From: Oxalobacteraceae bacterium UBA6704 | GTDB lineage: Bacteria; Pseudomonadota; Gammaproteobacteria; Burkholderiales; Burkholderiaceae_D | Direction: 5' to 3' | Assembly (NCBI GenBank): GCA_002454505.1 | Contig: DKJA01000181.1 | Location: 1 to 64,000, forward strand | Length of the DNA: 64,000 nucleotides | Shown: piece after piece, positions 56,625 to 64,000 of the stretch | Position numbering within the stretch: position 1 is the first letter of the stretch | Layout: each line of letters opens with the position of its first letter | Program-made: the position numbers and the translations under genes | Notes under the pieces: generated by a model | Databases searched by the model: none | Told to the model about the DNA's origin: nothing | Seen by the model: only the letters and a program-made list of their open reading frames with translations

Positions 56625-57270
56625 TTGCTTCCCTCTGCACGAAAACCAGGTGCCGTTCCGCGTCCAGCCCCGGTACCCTGAGAGCCTGCAGATCCTGCAC
56701 TTTCCAGTCGCCCGGTACCCGTTCGCGTTCCTCCTGCGGCGCCGTGCCTTTCAGCGCGATGAAGCGCCCACCCTCGGCCAGCAGGTGGTTCGACCACTCG
56801 ATGAAGTCCGTCAGGTCGGCAAAGGCACGCGACGTGATCACGTCGAACGGCGTTTTTACCGTCAGATCCTGTACCTTTTTCGTGTAGACGGTGACGTTGG
56901 CAAGACCCAATTCCACTTTTACCTGCGTCAGGAAGGCGGTTTTCTTGTGCACCGTGTCGATCATCGACACTTTCATGTCCGGCCGGGCGATGGCCAGCAC
57001 GATGCCAGGCAAGCCGCCCCCTGCTCCCACGTCCAGCACGTTCTGCGCGCCTGCGAAAGCCGGCACGGCGGCCAGCGAATCGAGCAGGTGCAGCGTCATC
57101 ATCTGCAGCGGATCGCGCACCGACGTCAGGTTGTACACGTTATTCCACTTGTGCAGCAGCGCCAGGTAGTCCAGCAGCTGCCCTTGCTGCACGTCGGACA
57201 GGCCCAGTTGCAGCTCGTCGACGCCGTTTTTCAGCACTTGCGCCAGCGCGGCGCGCTCGAACAACGCCAT
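56617..57270 (-). CDS. rsmG: 16S rRNA (guanine-527-N7)-methyltransferase
   Basis: A 217-residue AdoMet-dependent methyltransferase, with LLHKWNNVYNLTSVRDP, HLLDSLA, the AdoMet loop VLDVGAGGGLPGIVLA and the SRAFADLTDFIEW segment. It modifies G527 of 16S rRNA; loss gives low-level streptomycin resistance in E. coli. It overlaps the mnmG stop by one base, the classical gidA-gidB pair. Confidence 0.95.
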   Translation of the reverse strand: MALFERAALAQVLKNGVDELQLGLSDVQQGQLLDYLALLHKWNNVYNLTSVRDPLQMMTLHLLDSLAAVPAFAGAQNVLDVGAGGGLPGIVLAIARPDMKVSMIDTVHKKTAFLTQVKVELGLANVTVYTKKVQDLTVKTPFDVITSRAFADLTDFIEWSNHLLAEGGRFIALKGTAPQEERERVPGDWKVQDLQALRVPGLDAERHLVFVQREATV

Positions 57271-59198
57271 TACGCCGCCTCGTCTTTCAGGGTCAGGAAG
57301 CCGCCGAAACCGGCCTTTTTCAGGTGCACCAGCAGCAGCGAAATGGCCGCCGGCGTCACGCCGGAGATGCGGGAAGCCTGGCCAAGCGTCTCGGGACGGT
57401 GCTTCGCCAGCTTCTGCCGCACCTCGACGGACAGCGCGGAAATATCCAGGTAATTGAACTCTTCCGGCAGCTTCAGGTTCTCGTAATGCTCGTGCCGCTC
57501 GACCTCTTTCAACTGGCGTTCGATGTAGCCGGAGTACTTCAGCTGGATCTCCACCTGCTCCTGCACGGCAGCATCGACGACGCCCGGGCCGCCCAGGTTC
57601 TGGCCTTCGATGCCGGTCAGCGTGACCAGTTTGTCGTAGTCCACGTTGGGCCGGCGCAGCAGGTCGGCCAGCGAATATTCGCGTTCAATGGCCTGGCCAA
57701 TCACGCGTTCCGACTCCGCAGCGGCCAGGATACGCGGGTTCACCCACGTGGATTTCAGGCGTTCCAGCTCGGTGGCGACAGCCTCGCGCTTGCGTTCGAA
57801 CGACTCCCACTGCGCGTCGCCGACGACGCCCAGCTGGCGGCCGATCTCCGTCAGGCGCATGTCGGCATTGTCTTCGCGCAGCGACAGACGGTACTCGGCA
57901 CGGCTGGTGAACATGCGGTACGGCTCCTGCACGCCCTGCGTGACGAGGTCGTCGACCAGCACGCCCAGGTACGCTTCCGAGCGGGCCGGCGTCCACGATT
58001 CCTTGCCCTGCGTCTGCAGCGCGGCGTTCACGCCGGCCAGCAAACCTTGCGCCGCCGCCTCTTCGTAACCCGTCGTGCCGTTGATCTGGCCGGCGAAATA
58101 CAGGCCGGCAATGGCCTTGGTTTCCAGCGACGCCTTCAGGCCCCGCGGGTCGAAATAATCGTATTCGATGGCGTAGCCGGGCCGCAGGATGTGGGCGTTT
58201 TCCAGGCCTTTCATCGAGCGCACAAGGGCGATCTGCACGTCGAACGGCAGGCTCGTGGAGATGCCGTTCGGGTAGAACTCGTGCGTCGTCAGGCCTTCCG
58301 GTTCGAGGAAGATCTGGTGCGATTCCTTGCCCGAGAAACGGTGGATCTTGTCCTCGATGGACGGGCAATAACGGGGGCCGACACCCTCGATGACGCCGGT
58401 GTACATCGGGCTGCGATCGAGGCCGCCGCGGATGATGTCGTGCGTCTGCTGGTTCGTGTGCGTGATCCAGCACGGCAGCTGCTGCGGGTGCATGGCCGTG
58501 TTGCCCATCACGGAAAACACCGGCACCGGGTCGAGGTCGCCGGGCTGTTCCGTCATCTGCGCGAAGTCGATGCTGCGGCCGTCGATGCGGGGCGGCGTGC
58601 CTGTTTTCAGGCGGCCCTGCGGCAGTTTCAGCTCTTTCAGGCGGCTGGACAGCGAGATGGCCGGCGGGTCGCCGGCGCGGCCGGCCGAGTAGTTCTGCAG
58701 GCCGACGTGGATTTTACCGTCGAGAAAGGTACCGGCCGTCAGCACGACGGCACGGGCCAGGAACTTCAGGCCGATCTGCGTGACGGCGCCGACGACGCGG
58801 TCGCCCTCCACCATCAGGTCGTCCACGGCCTGCTGGAACAGCCACAGGTTCGGCTGGTTTTCCAGCCGCGAACGGATGGCCTGCTTGTACAGGATGCGGT
58901 CCGCCTGGGCCCGCGTGGCACGCACGGCCGGGCCTTTCGACGAGTTCAGGATGCGGAACTGGATGCCGGATTCGTCCGTCGCGATGGCCATCGCGCCGCC
59001 CAGCGCATCGACCTCCTTGACGAGGTGGCCCTTGCCGATGCCGCCGATGGACGGGTTGCAGGACATCTGGCCGAGGGTCTCGATGTTGTGCGTCAGCAGG
59101 AGCGTCTTCTGGCCCATCCGGGCGGATGCCAGCGCGGCTTCGGTGCCGGCATGGCCGCCGCCGACGACGATGACGTCGAATTCAGTTGGAAATAACAT
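57270..59198 (-). CDS. mnmG: tRNA uridine-5-carboxymethylaminomethyl modification enzyme MnmG (GidA)
   Basis: A 642-residue FAD enzyme working with MnmE to modify U34 of tRNAs. The FAD motif [19 protein letters not shown] is at the start, then [51 protein letters not shown] and [17 protein letters not shown]. The C-terminal helical domain (from about 550) binds MnmE. It heads the leftward mnmG-rsmG-parA-parB group next to the parS sites, a position often near the chromosome origin. Confidence 0.97.
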   Translation of the reverse strand: MLFPTEFDVIVVGGGHAGTEAALASARMGQKTLLLTHNIETLGQMSCNPSIGGIGKGHLVKEVDALGGAMAIATDESGIQFRILNSSKGPAVRATRAQADRILYKQAIRSRLENQPNLWLFQQAVDDLMVEGDRVVGAVTQIGLKFLARAVVLTAGTFLDGKIHVGLQNYSAGRAGDPPAISLSSRLKELKLPQGRLKTGTPPRIDGRSIDFAQMTEQPGDLDPVPVFSVMGNTAMHPQQLPCWITHTNQQTHDIIRGGLDRSPMYTGVIEGVGPRYCPSIEDKIHRFSGKESHQIFLEPEGLTTHEFYPNGISTSLPFDVQIALVRSMKGLENAHILRPGYAIEYDYFDPRGLKASLETKAIAGLYFAGQINGTTGYEEAAAQGLLAGVNAALQTQGKESWTPARSEAYLGVLVDDLVTQGVQEPYRMFTSRAEYRLSLREDNADMRLTEIGRQLGVVGDAQWESFERKREAVATELERLKSTWVNPRILAAAESERVIGQAIEREYSLADLLRRPNVDYDKLVTLTGIEGQNLGGPGVVDAAVQEQVEIQLKYSGYIERQLKEVERHEHYENLKLPEEFNYLDISALSVEVRQKLAKHRPETLGQASRISGVTPAAISLLLVHLKKAGFGGFLTLKDEAA

Positions 59199-59286
59199 GA
59201 TGGAGAAAGCAAAATACCTAGGAGTGAGCCTCGATTATAAAGTTTTTTGGGTGCTGCGACTTTTTTAGGCAGAAATATTCTTGGAT

Positions 59287-59302
59287 TGTTTCACGTGGAA
59301 CA
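59287..59302. promoter_or_regulatory. parS site 1
   Basis: TGTTTCACGTGGAACA differs from the ParB-binding consensus TGTTTCACGTGAAACA at one position. It lies 89 bp upstream of mnmG. The 211-bp gap between mnmG and the TSUP gene holds three such sites and a terminator, and no gene. Confidence 0.85.
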
Positions 59303-59344
59303 ATCGTCCGGCAGTGCCGGGGGATTGAAAATATCAGCCATTAC

Positions 59345-59360
59345 TGTTTCACGTGAAACA
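59345..59360. promoter_or_regulatory. parS site 2 (perfect consensus)
   Basis: TGTTTCACGTGAAACA, an exact match to the 16-bp parS palindrome. It is the central one of three sites spaced 58 and 49 bp apart. Confidence 0.95.
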
Positions 59361-59363
59361 AAA

Positions 59364-59384
59364 AACCCGGCACGCGGCCGGGTT
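59364..59384 (-). terminator. Rho-independent terminator of the TSUP permease gene
   Basis: On the minus strand AACCCGGC / GCCGGGTT with a five-base loop is followed by a T-run (complement of the A-run at 59359-59365). It lies 26 bp past the TSUP stop codon and overlaps the edge of parS site 2. Confidence 0.75.
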
Positions 59385-59393
59385 TGAGGCTAA

Positions 59394-59409
59394 TGTTTCA
59401 CGTGGAACG
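59394..59409. promoter_or_regulatory. parS site 3 (degenerate)
   Basis: TGTTTCACGTGGAACG has two mismatches to the consensus. It ends exactly next to the stop codon of the TSUP gene. Confidence 0.7.
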
Positions 59410-60174
59410 TTACCACCGTGCCCACGCATCGTAAGACGTCTTCACGATCAGGATCGTCACAACCACCAGGAATACCCGTCGCACAAAGCCACTGCCATGC
59501 TTCAACGCCAGCTTCGTGCCGACCAGCGAACCGGCCACCTGGCACCCGGCCATCATCAAACCAAGCTGCCACAGCAGGTGACCGCTGTAGCCGAACCACA
59601 ACAGCGCCGACAGGTTGCACGCCACATTGACGACTTTGGCTACAGCGGACGCGCCGAGGAAGTCGAAGCCGAACAGCCGCACGAACAGGAAGACGAGGAA
59701 GCTACCGGTGCCAGGTCCAAAGAAGCCGTCGTAGAAACCGATGCAGCCGCCGATCAGCACCGCCAGCACGCGCTCCTTCGTGCCGCTGTGCAGCGGTGCA
59801 TGGACGCTGCCCAGGTCCTTGCGCTTGAATGTATAGATGGCCACGGCAATCAGCACGAAGGGCAACACCGTGCGCATGAAATCGGCGGGAATCTTCGTCA
59901 CCGTGTAGGCGCCGAAGAAGGCAAACGTGAAAGCGGCAAAGGCGGCGGGCGCGGCGGTCGTCCACGCAATCGAGACCCGCTTGGCGTAATTCACCGCGGC
60001 GGCGGCCGTGCCGAAGATGCCGGCCAGCTTGCTGGTGCCCAGCAGCGTGGCCGGCGCTGTGTTGCCGAACACAGAAAACAGCACGGGAATCTGGATCAGT
60101 CCCCCGCCCCCGACCACCGCATCGACCAGTCCGGCAGCGAACGCCGCCACTCCCAACATCGCAATATCCAGCAT
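59410..60174 (-). CDS. TSUP family (TauE/SafE) membrane transporter
   Basis: A 254-residue inner-membrane protein with about eight helices. Signatures are AAGLVDAVVGGGGLIQIPVLF near the N-terminus and the repeat of that motif, GGCIGFYDGFFGPGTGSFLVFLFV, at about residue 145. The TSUP family exports sulfite, sulfoacetate or related organic anions; the substrate here is unknown. GGGAGAAG precedes the ATG at 60174. It is transcribed alone and ends in the parS region. Confidence 0.88.
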   Translation of the reverse strand: MLDIAMLGVAAFAAGLVDAVVGGGGLIQIPVLFSVFGNTAPATLLGTSKLAGIFGTAAAAVNYAKRVSIAWTTAAPAAFAAFTFAFFGAYTVTKIPADFMRTVLPFVLIAVAIYTFKRKDLGSVHAPLHSGTKERVLAVLIGGCIGFYDGFFGPGTGSFLVFLFVRLFGFDFLGASAVAKVVNVACNLSALLWFGYSGHLLWQLGLMMAGCQVAGSLVGTKLALKHGSGFVRRVFLVVVTILIVKTSYDAWARW

Positions 60175-60230
60175 GACTTCTCCCGTGAACGAAGCGATAT
60201 TGTACGGAAGAAAGCCGCCAAAAACTGACG

Positions 60231-60300
60231 GATGGGCTCGTGTCCATGTCGGTGCCTGACACCATGGTGTCCGAAGTGGACACGAGCTCGTCCATTCGCG
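60231..60300. repeat. Single REP-like element, family C with family D-like ends
   Basis: Arms GGCTCGTGTCC and GGACACGAGCTC enclose GGTGCCTGACACCATGG. The loop matches the 6.0-6.5 kb array, while the outer GTGTCC...GGACAC ends match the 45.0 kb pair. It links families C and D. It lies between the TSUP start and the stop of the oligomer hydrolase gene. Confidence 0.75.
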
Positions 60301-60305
60301 AAAGG

Positions 60306-62366
60306 CTATTCGGGCACGTTCACTGTGGTGCCGTTGACGGTGATCGCATTGATGCCGGCAGTGGCCGAGATGGCCGGCACGTTGGCGATGGTGATGGGCG
60401 TGGTGTTGTCGCTGCGCACCGTCGTGCGGACGACCTGCGATGGCGGCAGCGGCGTCGCACTGTTCCGCAGATTGGCATGGACGGCATCGAGCGCGCGGAA
60501 CAGGTACACGTGCAGCGGCACGATCGCATTCGGCAGCGCGTTGGCGAAGCTGTCGAAGTGGTTGGCATAGGTTACCTCGATATAGCGCAGCTTGCTGTTG
60601 GCACCCTCGGCCGACGCGTTCAGCCCCAGATACGCACGCGACGCATGGTTCACAGGAATCAGCGCATCCGACCGTCCCGACACGATCACGGCCGGCTTGC
60701 CGCGCAGATTGCCGGTGGCCTGCACCTCCGTCATGCCCGCCCTCACCCGCGCGCTCTGCGCGGCCATGTCGCCTGTCAGCGCGGCACCGGTGACGGCATC
60801 CACACCCATCGCCAGCGAGCGCAGGCACAGGAAGCCGTCCAGCGCCTGGTCCTCGATGCCGGACGTGGCCGACACGCCGAGGTTGTAAACCTTTGCACCA
60901 CCGACCGACGCTTCGTAGATCGGCGTGCCAACGATGCCGTTCTGCGTGGCAAAGCTGGCCGCCTTGGCCGCAGCCGTGAACGGCACCGGATTGCCGCCGG
61001 CATTTGGCGTTGCCCAGCTGAAGCCGCAGACATTGTCCGTCACGGAAAACTTGCCATAGGCATTCACATAGGTCACCGCGACGAGGATATTGGTTAGCGC
61101 ATGCAAGCCTTGCAGGGCTTCCGCATCGGCCGTCCAGCCGTACGCTTTCAGCCGCGCCTTGGCATCCGCCTGCCGCGCTGCCAGGTCGGCACCGGTCAGC
61201 ATGCCCTTCTGCACCAGCGCCGCGCACCGGCCGGCACCCGCCGCGGTGATGCACGGCTGGTACAGCGCGGCATAACTCGAGTAATCCAGCAGCGGCCTGC
61301 CCTGCGCCGCCACGTTGGCACCGCCCTGCCGCACCGTGTAGCCGGTGGTCCGGTTCGGCTGCACCTGCGGCTCGGTGGCCGCCACGGCATCGATCAGCCC
61401 CCTGGTGTCCTGCTCCGCTGCCAACAGCGCGGCGCCGGCGCCGTTCGAGATGGACGAAGCGATCGTCAGCGTATTGGCTGGCGTGAAGCGGACGAGATGG
61501 CTGTTGCCATCCTGCGCCATGGCCCCATACTTTTCGTTCAGCACATAGAGCGCGAACTCGACGGCCTGCAGCGTGACGGTGCCCCAGCTCTTCTCCGGAT
61601 TCTGCTGCGAGTGCGCATGCTTGAACGCCACGCGGCCCGGGTATTGCAGCGCGAACGCGGTGCGCTGCGCATCCGTCAGCTCGGGGGCGAAGTGCGCTTC
61701 CTTGCCCGCAACGGCGCGCGTGGCCCGCAGACCATTCTGACGGTTCACGCTGTCATCATCGAAGGTGTACAGGCCCGTGCCGCTGCCCTTGTCCGCGTAC
61801 GCCACGGCGCAGTTGTTTTTGAGCCCCCATTCGCCCGCGCTGCCGATCGCACCATAGATGCCGCGCGAGCCGCTGGACGTGCCCGTGATCACGCACGGGT
61901 TCGCGGGATCGAAGCTGGCGGGCACCTGCACCATCAGCGTGACGTTCTGCTTGCCGGTGCCGTCGTCCGCGTAAGCCAGGTATTCCGTACCGGCGACCAT
62001 GCCGCTGCCCGTCGTCACGCCGCCGGTGGCGTTGACGTTCGGGCCGTACAGCGTGCCGTAGCCGCTGTTGGCCGAGATATCGAGCACGGCGCGGTAGTTG
62101 GCGTGGATGGCATTGCGACGCAGCTCGCGTGCCGTGGGGTTGGCGGGATCGGCAAACGCGGGCGCCGCGGCAGCGAGGCCTGCGGCACCCAGCCCGGCCG
62201 TCAGCAGGTCGTCGGTAGTGCCATCGTAGCTGGTGGACGTCACCGTGCCCAGGTAGGAAGGCTTGCGGTTGATGTCGCCGCCAGGGTCGTCATCGTCGTC
62301 GTGGCTGCCGCAGGCGGCCAGCGCCAGCGTCGTGCTGAAGGCAAACAGTATCCTGCCGATGTGCAT
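60306..62366 (-). CDS. D-(-)-3-hydroxybutyrate oligomer hydrolase, lipoprotein
   Basis: A 686-residue protein of the 3-hydroxybutyrate oligomer hydrolase family, which cuts oligomers left by PHB depolymerases to monomers. The N-terminus is a lipoprotein signal (ILFAFSTTLALAACGS, lipobox LAAC) followed by an Asp-rich linker. The likely nucleophile region is ITGTSSGSRGIYG, with SISNGAGAALLAAE, CGFSWATP and SGRSDALIPVNHASRAY further on. AGGAG precedes the ATG at 62366. It starts 14 bp after the end of livM in the same direction. Confidence 0.88.
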   Translation of the reverse strand: MHIGRILFAFSTTLALAACGSHDDDDDPGGDINRKPSYLGTVTSTSYDGTTDDLLTAGLGAAGLAAAAPAFADPANPTARELRRNAIHANYRAVLDISANSGYGTLYGPNVNATGGVTTGSGMVAGTEYLAYADDGTGKQNVTLMVQVPASFDPANPCVITGTSSGSRGIYGAIGSAGEWGLKNNCAVAYADKGSGTGLYTFDDDSVNRQNGLRATRAVAGKEAHFAPELTDAQRTAFALQYPGRVAFKHAHSQQNPEKSWGTVTLQAVEFALYVLNEKYGAMAQDGNSHLVRFTPANTLTIASSISNGAGAALLAAEQDTRGLIDAVAATEPQVQPNRTTGYTVRQGGANVAAQGRPLLDYSSYAALYQPCITAAGAGRCAALVQKGMLTGADLAARQADAKARLKAYGWTADAEALQGLHALTNILVAVTYVNAYGKFSVTDNVCGFSWATPNAGGNPVPFTAAAKAASFATQNGIVGTPIYEASVGGAKVYNLGVSATSGIEDQALDGFLCLRSLAMGVDAVTGAALTGDMAAQSARVRAGMTEVQATGNLRGKPAVIVSGRSDALIPVNHASRAYLGLNASAEGANSKLRYIEVTYANHFDSFANALPNAIVPLHVYLFRALDAVHANLRNSATPLPPSQVVRTTVRSDNTTPITIANVPAISATAGINAITVNGTTVNVPE

Positions 62367-62380
62367 GATAGCTCTCCTGG

Positions 62381-63355
62381 TTATGCGGATTTTTTCTTGC
62401 CCAGTGCGGCAACGAGCTCGCCGATGATGCCGCGCCGGAACAGCAGCACGCAGGCAACGAAGATCAGCCCCGTCACCATGCTGACCGCCTCGCCCAGCGT
62501 GTTGAACCATTCGATGCCGGTGCCGCTGGCCACCAGCGTGCCGAAGTCGCCCAGCTTGTTTTCCAGCGCGATGATGATCAGGGCGCCCAGCAGCGGACCG
62601 GCCAGCGTGCCCATGCCGCCCACCAGCGTCATCAGGATGACGAGGCCGGACATCGTCCAGTGCAGGTCGGTCAGCGTCTCGAAGCCCAGCACGACGGTTT
62701 TCAGCGCGCCAGCGAGGCCGGCCAGCGCGGCGGACAGCACGAAGGCCATCAGCTTGTAGCGGTCGACGTCGTAGCCCAGCGAGATGGCGCGCGGCTCGTT
62801 CTCGCGGATGGCTTTCAGCACCTGCCCGAACGGCGAGTGCACGGTGCGCACGATCAGCGCGAACGCCGCCACGGCAAAGACCAGCACGACGAAGTACAGC
62901 GTCAGGTCATTCGACAGGTCGACCGTGCCCAGCAGCCTTCCCCGCGGCACGCCCTGCAGGCCATCCTCGCCGCCCGTGAAGTTGGTAAAGCGCAGGCCGC
63001 CGAAGTACACCATCTGCGCCAGCGCCAGCGTGATCATCGAAAAGTAGATGCCGGAGCGGCGGATCGCCAGCGCGCCCATCACGAGCCCCGTCAGCGCGGC
63101 GGCAGCCACGCCAACGAGCAGGCCCAGCTCGAACGGCACGCCCCACCCTTTCAGCGCGTTACCGGCCACATAACCGGCCGTGCCGAAGAACGCCGCGTGG
63201 CCGAACGACAGCAGCCCCGTAAAGCCGATCAGCAGGTTGAACGCGCAGGCGAACAGCGCGAAGCAAAGCAGCTTCATCAGGAAGACGGGGTAACCGACGA
63301 ACGGCGCCGCCAGCGCGACCGCCAGCGCCAGCCCATAGCCGATCCGCTTGTTCAT
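62381..63355 (-). CDS. livM: Branched-chain amino acid type ABC transporter permease (LivM-like)
   Basis: A 324-residue permease with about ten helices. LivM motifs are FNLLIGFTGLLSFGHAAFFGTAGYVAG, FSMITLALAQMVYF, the cytoplasmic GQVLKAIRENEPRAISLGYDVDRYKLMAFVLSAALAGLAGAL and VGGMGTLAGPLLGALIII. It pairs with the LivH-like permease encoded 7 bp upstream. The substrate may be branched-chain amino acids, urea or small amides; ATPases and binding protein are outside the window. Confidence 0.9.
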   Translation of the reverse strand: MNKRIGYGLALAVALAAPFVGYPVFLMKLLCFALFACAFNLLIGFTGLLSFGHAAFFGTAGYVAGNALKGWGVPFELGLLVGVAAAALTGLVMGALAIRRSGIYFSMITLALAQMVYFGGLRFTNFTGGEDGLQGVPRGRLLGTVDLSNDLTLYFVVLVFAVAAFALIVRTVHSPFGQVLKAIRENEPRAISLGYDVDRYKLMAFVLSAALAGLAGALKTVVLGFETLTDLHWTMSGLVILMTLVGGMGTLAGPLLGALIIIALENKLGDFGTLVASGTGIEWFNTLGEAVSMVTGLIFVACVLLFRRGIIGELVAALGKKKSA

Positions 63356-63362
63356 GGATGCC

Positions 63363-64000
63363 TCACTTTTCTTTGCCGAACAGGCCGGCGGGACGCAGCA
63401 GCAGCACGATCACCATCACGAGGAACACGACGGTGGACGAGAACTCCGGATAGAACACCCGCGTCAGCCCTTCGATGACGCCCAGCCCGAGACCGGTGAC
63501 GATCGAGCCGAGGATCGAGCCCATGCCGCCGATCACGACGACGGCGAACACGACGATGATCAGGTTCGAGCCCATCAGCGGCGACACCTGGATGATCGGC
63601 GCCGCCAGCACCCCGGCAAAGCCCGCCAATGCGACGCCGAAGCCGTAAGTCAGCGTGACCATCAGCGGCACGTTGATGCCGAACGCTTCCACCAGCTTGG
63701 GGTTTTCTGTGCCAGCCCGAAGGTAGGCGCCCAGCCGGGTTTTCTCGATGACGAACCAGGTGGCGAAGCACACCGTCAGCGAGGCCACCACGACCCAGCC
63801 CCGGTAGTTCGGCAGGATCATGAAGCCCAGGTCCGTGGCACCCTGCAGCTGTTCCGGCGTGTCGAACGGCTGGCCGGACACGCCGTAGAACGAACGGAAC
63901 ACGCCCTCCACCAGCAGCGTGATGCCGAATGTCAGCAGCAGCCCGTACAGGTGATCCAGCTTGTACAGCCAGCGCAGCATCGTCTTCTCGATGACGATGC
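63363..64000 (-). CDS. livH: Branched-chain amino acid type ABC transporter permease (LivH-like), partial
   Basis: The C-terminal 211 residues are present; the N-terminus lies beyond the window. The frame is open to the edge (IVIEKTMLRWLYK). LivH features are GLLLTFGITLLVEGVFRSFYG, EKTRLGAYLRAGTENPKLVEAFGINV, LTYGFGVALAGFAGVLAAPI and VFAVVVIGGMGSILGSIVTGLGLGVIEG. It forms the heterodimeric channel with LivM. Confidence 0.9.
   Translation of the reverse strand, partial: IVIEKTMLRWLYKLDHLYGLLLTFGITLLVEGVFRSFYGVSGQPFDTPEQLQGATDLGFMILPNYRGWVVVASLTVCFATWFVIEKTRLGAYLRAGTENPKLVEAFGINVPLMVTLTYGFGVALAGFAGVLAAPIIQVSPLMGSNLIIVVFAVVVIGGMGSILGSIVTGLGLGVIEGLTRVFYPEFSSTVVFLVMVIVLLLRPAGLFGKEK

Noticed and set aside
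56495..56797. Open frame translating the AT-rich palindromes as Asn/Ile/Asp/Tyr repeats
   Set aside because: It crosses the rsmG stop region in another frame and overlaps parA's start; the amino-acid repeats simply reflect the palindromic DNA.
59410..61254. Long frame running from the TSUP gene through the oligomer hydrolase region
   Set aside because: The TSUP protein begins at 60174 with a good ribosome site and membrane helices; upstream codons are a shadow of the neighbouring gene and run through a repeat element.

Overview
The window is high-GC chromosomal DNA of a betaproteobacterium, most likely an Oxalobacteraceae member of the Massilia / Pseudoduganella / Janthinobacterium type. The evidence is the atpIBEFHAGDC operon beside mnmG-rsmG-parA-parB with parS sites, a PEP-CTERM protein, a fused PabB-PabC, several polyhydroxyalkanoate hydrolases, and intergenic REP-like palindromes with a RAYT transposase. 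The genus is inferred from gene content and protein resemblance, not from a search. I see no prophage, integron, CRISPR array or classical insertion sequence.

Layout. 1-6.5 kb: end of an ABC-F ATPase gene, a DUF6265 protein, a 961-residue PEP-CTERM protein built on a roughly 40-residue glycine-rich repeat, an outer-membrane beta-barrel, AlkB, a molybdopterin-fold protein, and an array of REP-like hairpins. 6.5-12.4 kb: a leftward group (aminopeptidase P, small unknown, MgtC, DUF924, DUF2520) plus an alpha/beta hydrolase. 12.5-30.4 kb: mostly housekeeping and accessory metabolism: hypoxanthine phosphoribosyltransferase, isochorismatase-fold hydrolase, nitronate monooxygenase-like protein, metallo-hydrolase, two PHA-depolymerase-like esterases, argB, tRNA-Thr, slmA, pabBC, a DUF1428 tandem pair, an FtrA-type regulator with a divergent rhodanese, glutathione peroxidase, succinate-semialdehyde dehydrogenase and PPK2.

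30.4-37.5 kb is one leftward operon, dgoD-dgoK-dgoA-araF-like-araG-like-araH-like-SDR. It joins a complete galactonate branch (De Ley-Doudoroff) to an arabinose/galactose-type ABC importer and a candidate sugar dehydrogenase. No lactonase or regulator gene is beside it, but an inverted repeat in the promoter region is a candidate operator.

38.2-44.9 kb is the most unusual locus. A rightward translationally coupled set (DUF350 membrane protein, SPFH protein with a SHOCT tail, double zinc-ribbon/DUF4178 membrane protein, a 56-residue Gly/Ser-tailed membrane peptide, AdoMet decarboxylase) diverges from a leftward pair (seven-helix membrane aminopropyltransferase and a Tat-targeted flavoprotein). 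Together they look like a membrane-localised polyamine-making stress module.

46.2-47.2 kb holds a RAYT (REP-associated tyrosine transposase) gene bracketed by two copies of a hairpin. The GGGAC-n-GTCCC core of that hairpin recurs at four other intergenic loci, two of which bracket parB. Two further related palindrome families occur at 6.0-6.5, 15.1, 45.0 and 60.2 kb. 47.2-54.4 kb is the F1Fo ATP synthase operon with a near-consensus promoter. 54.7-59.4 kb is parB, parA, rsmG and mnmG, with three parS sites and an AT-rich palindromic block before parA. 59.4-64 kb holds a TSUP permease, a hydroxybutyrate oligomer hydrolase and the start of a branched-chain amino acid type ABC transporter.
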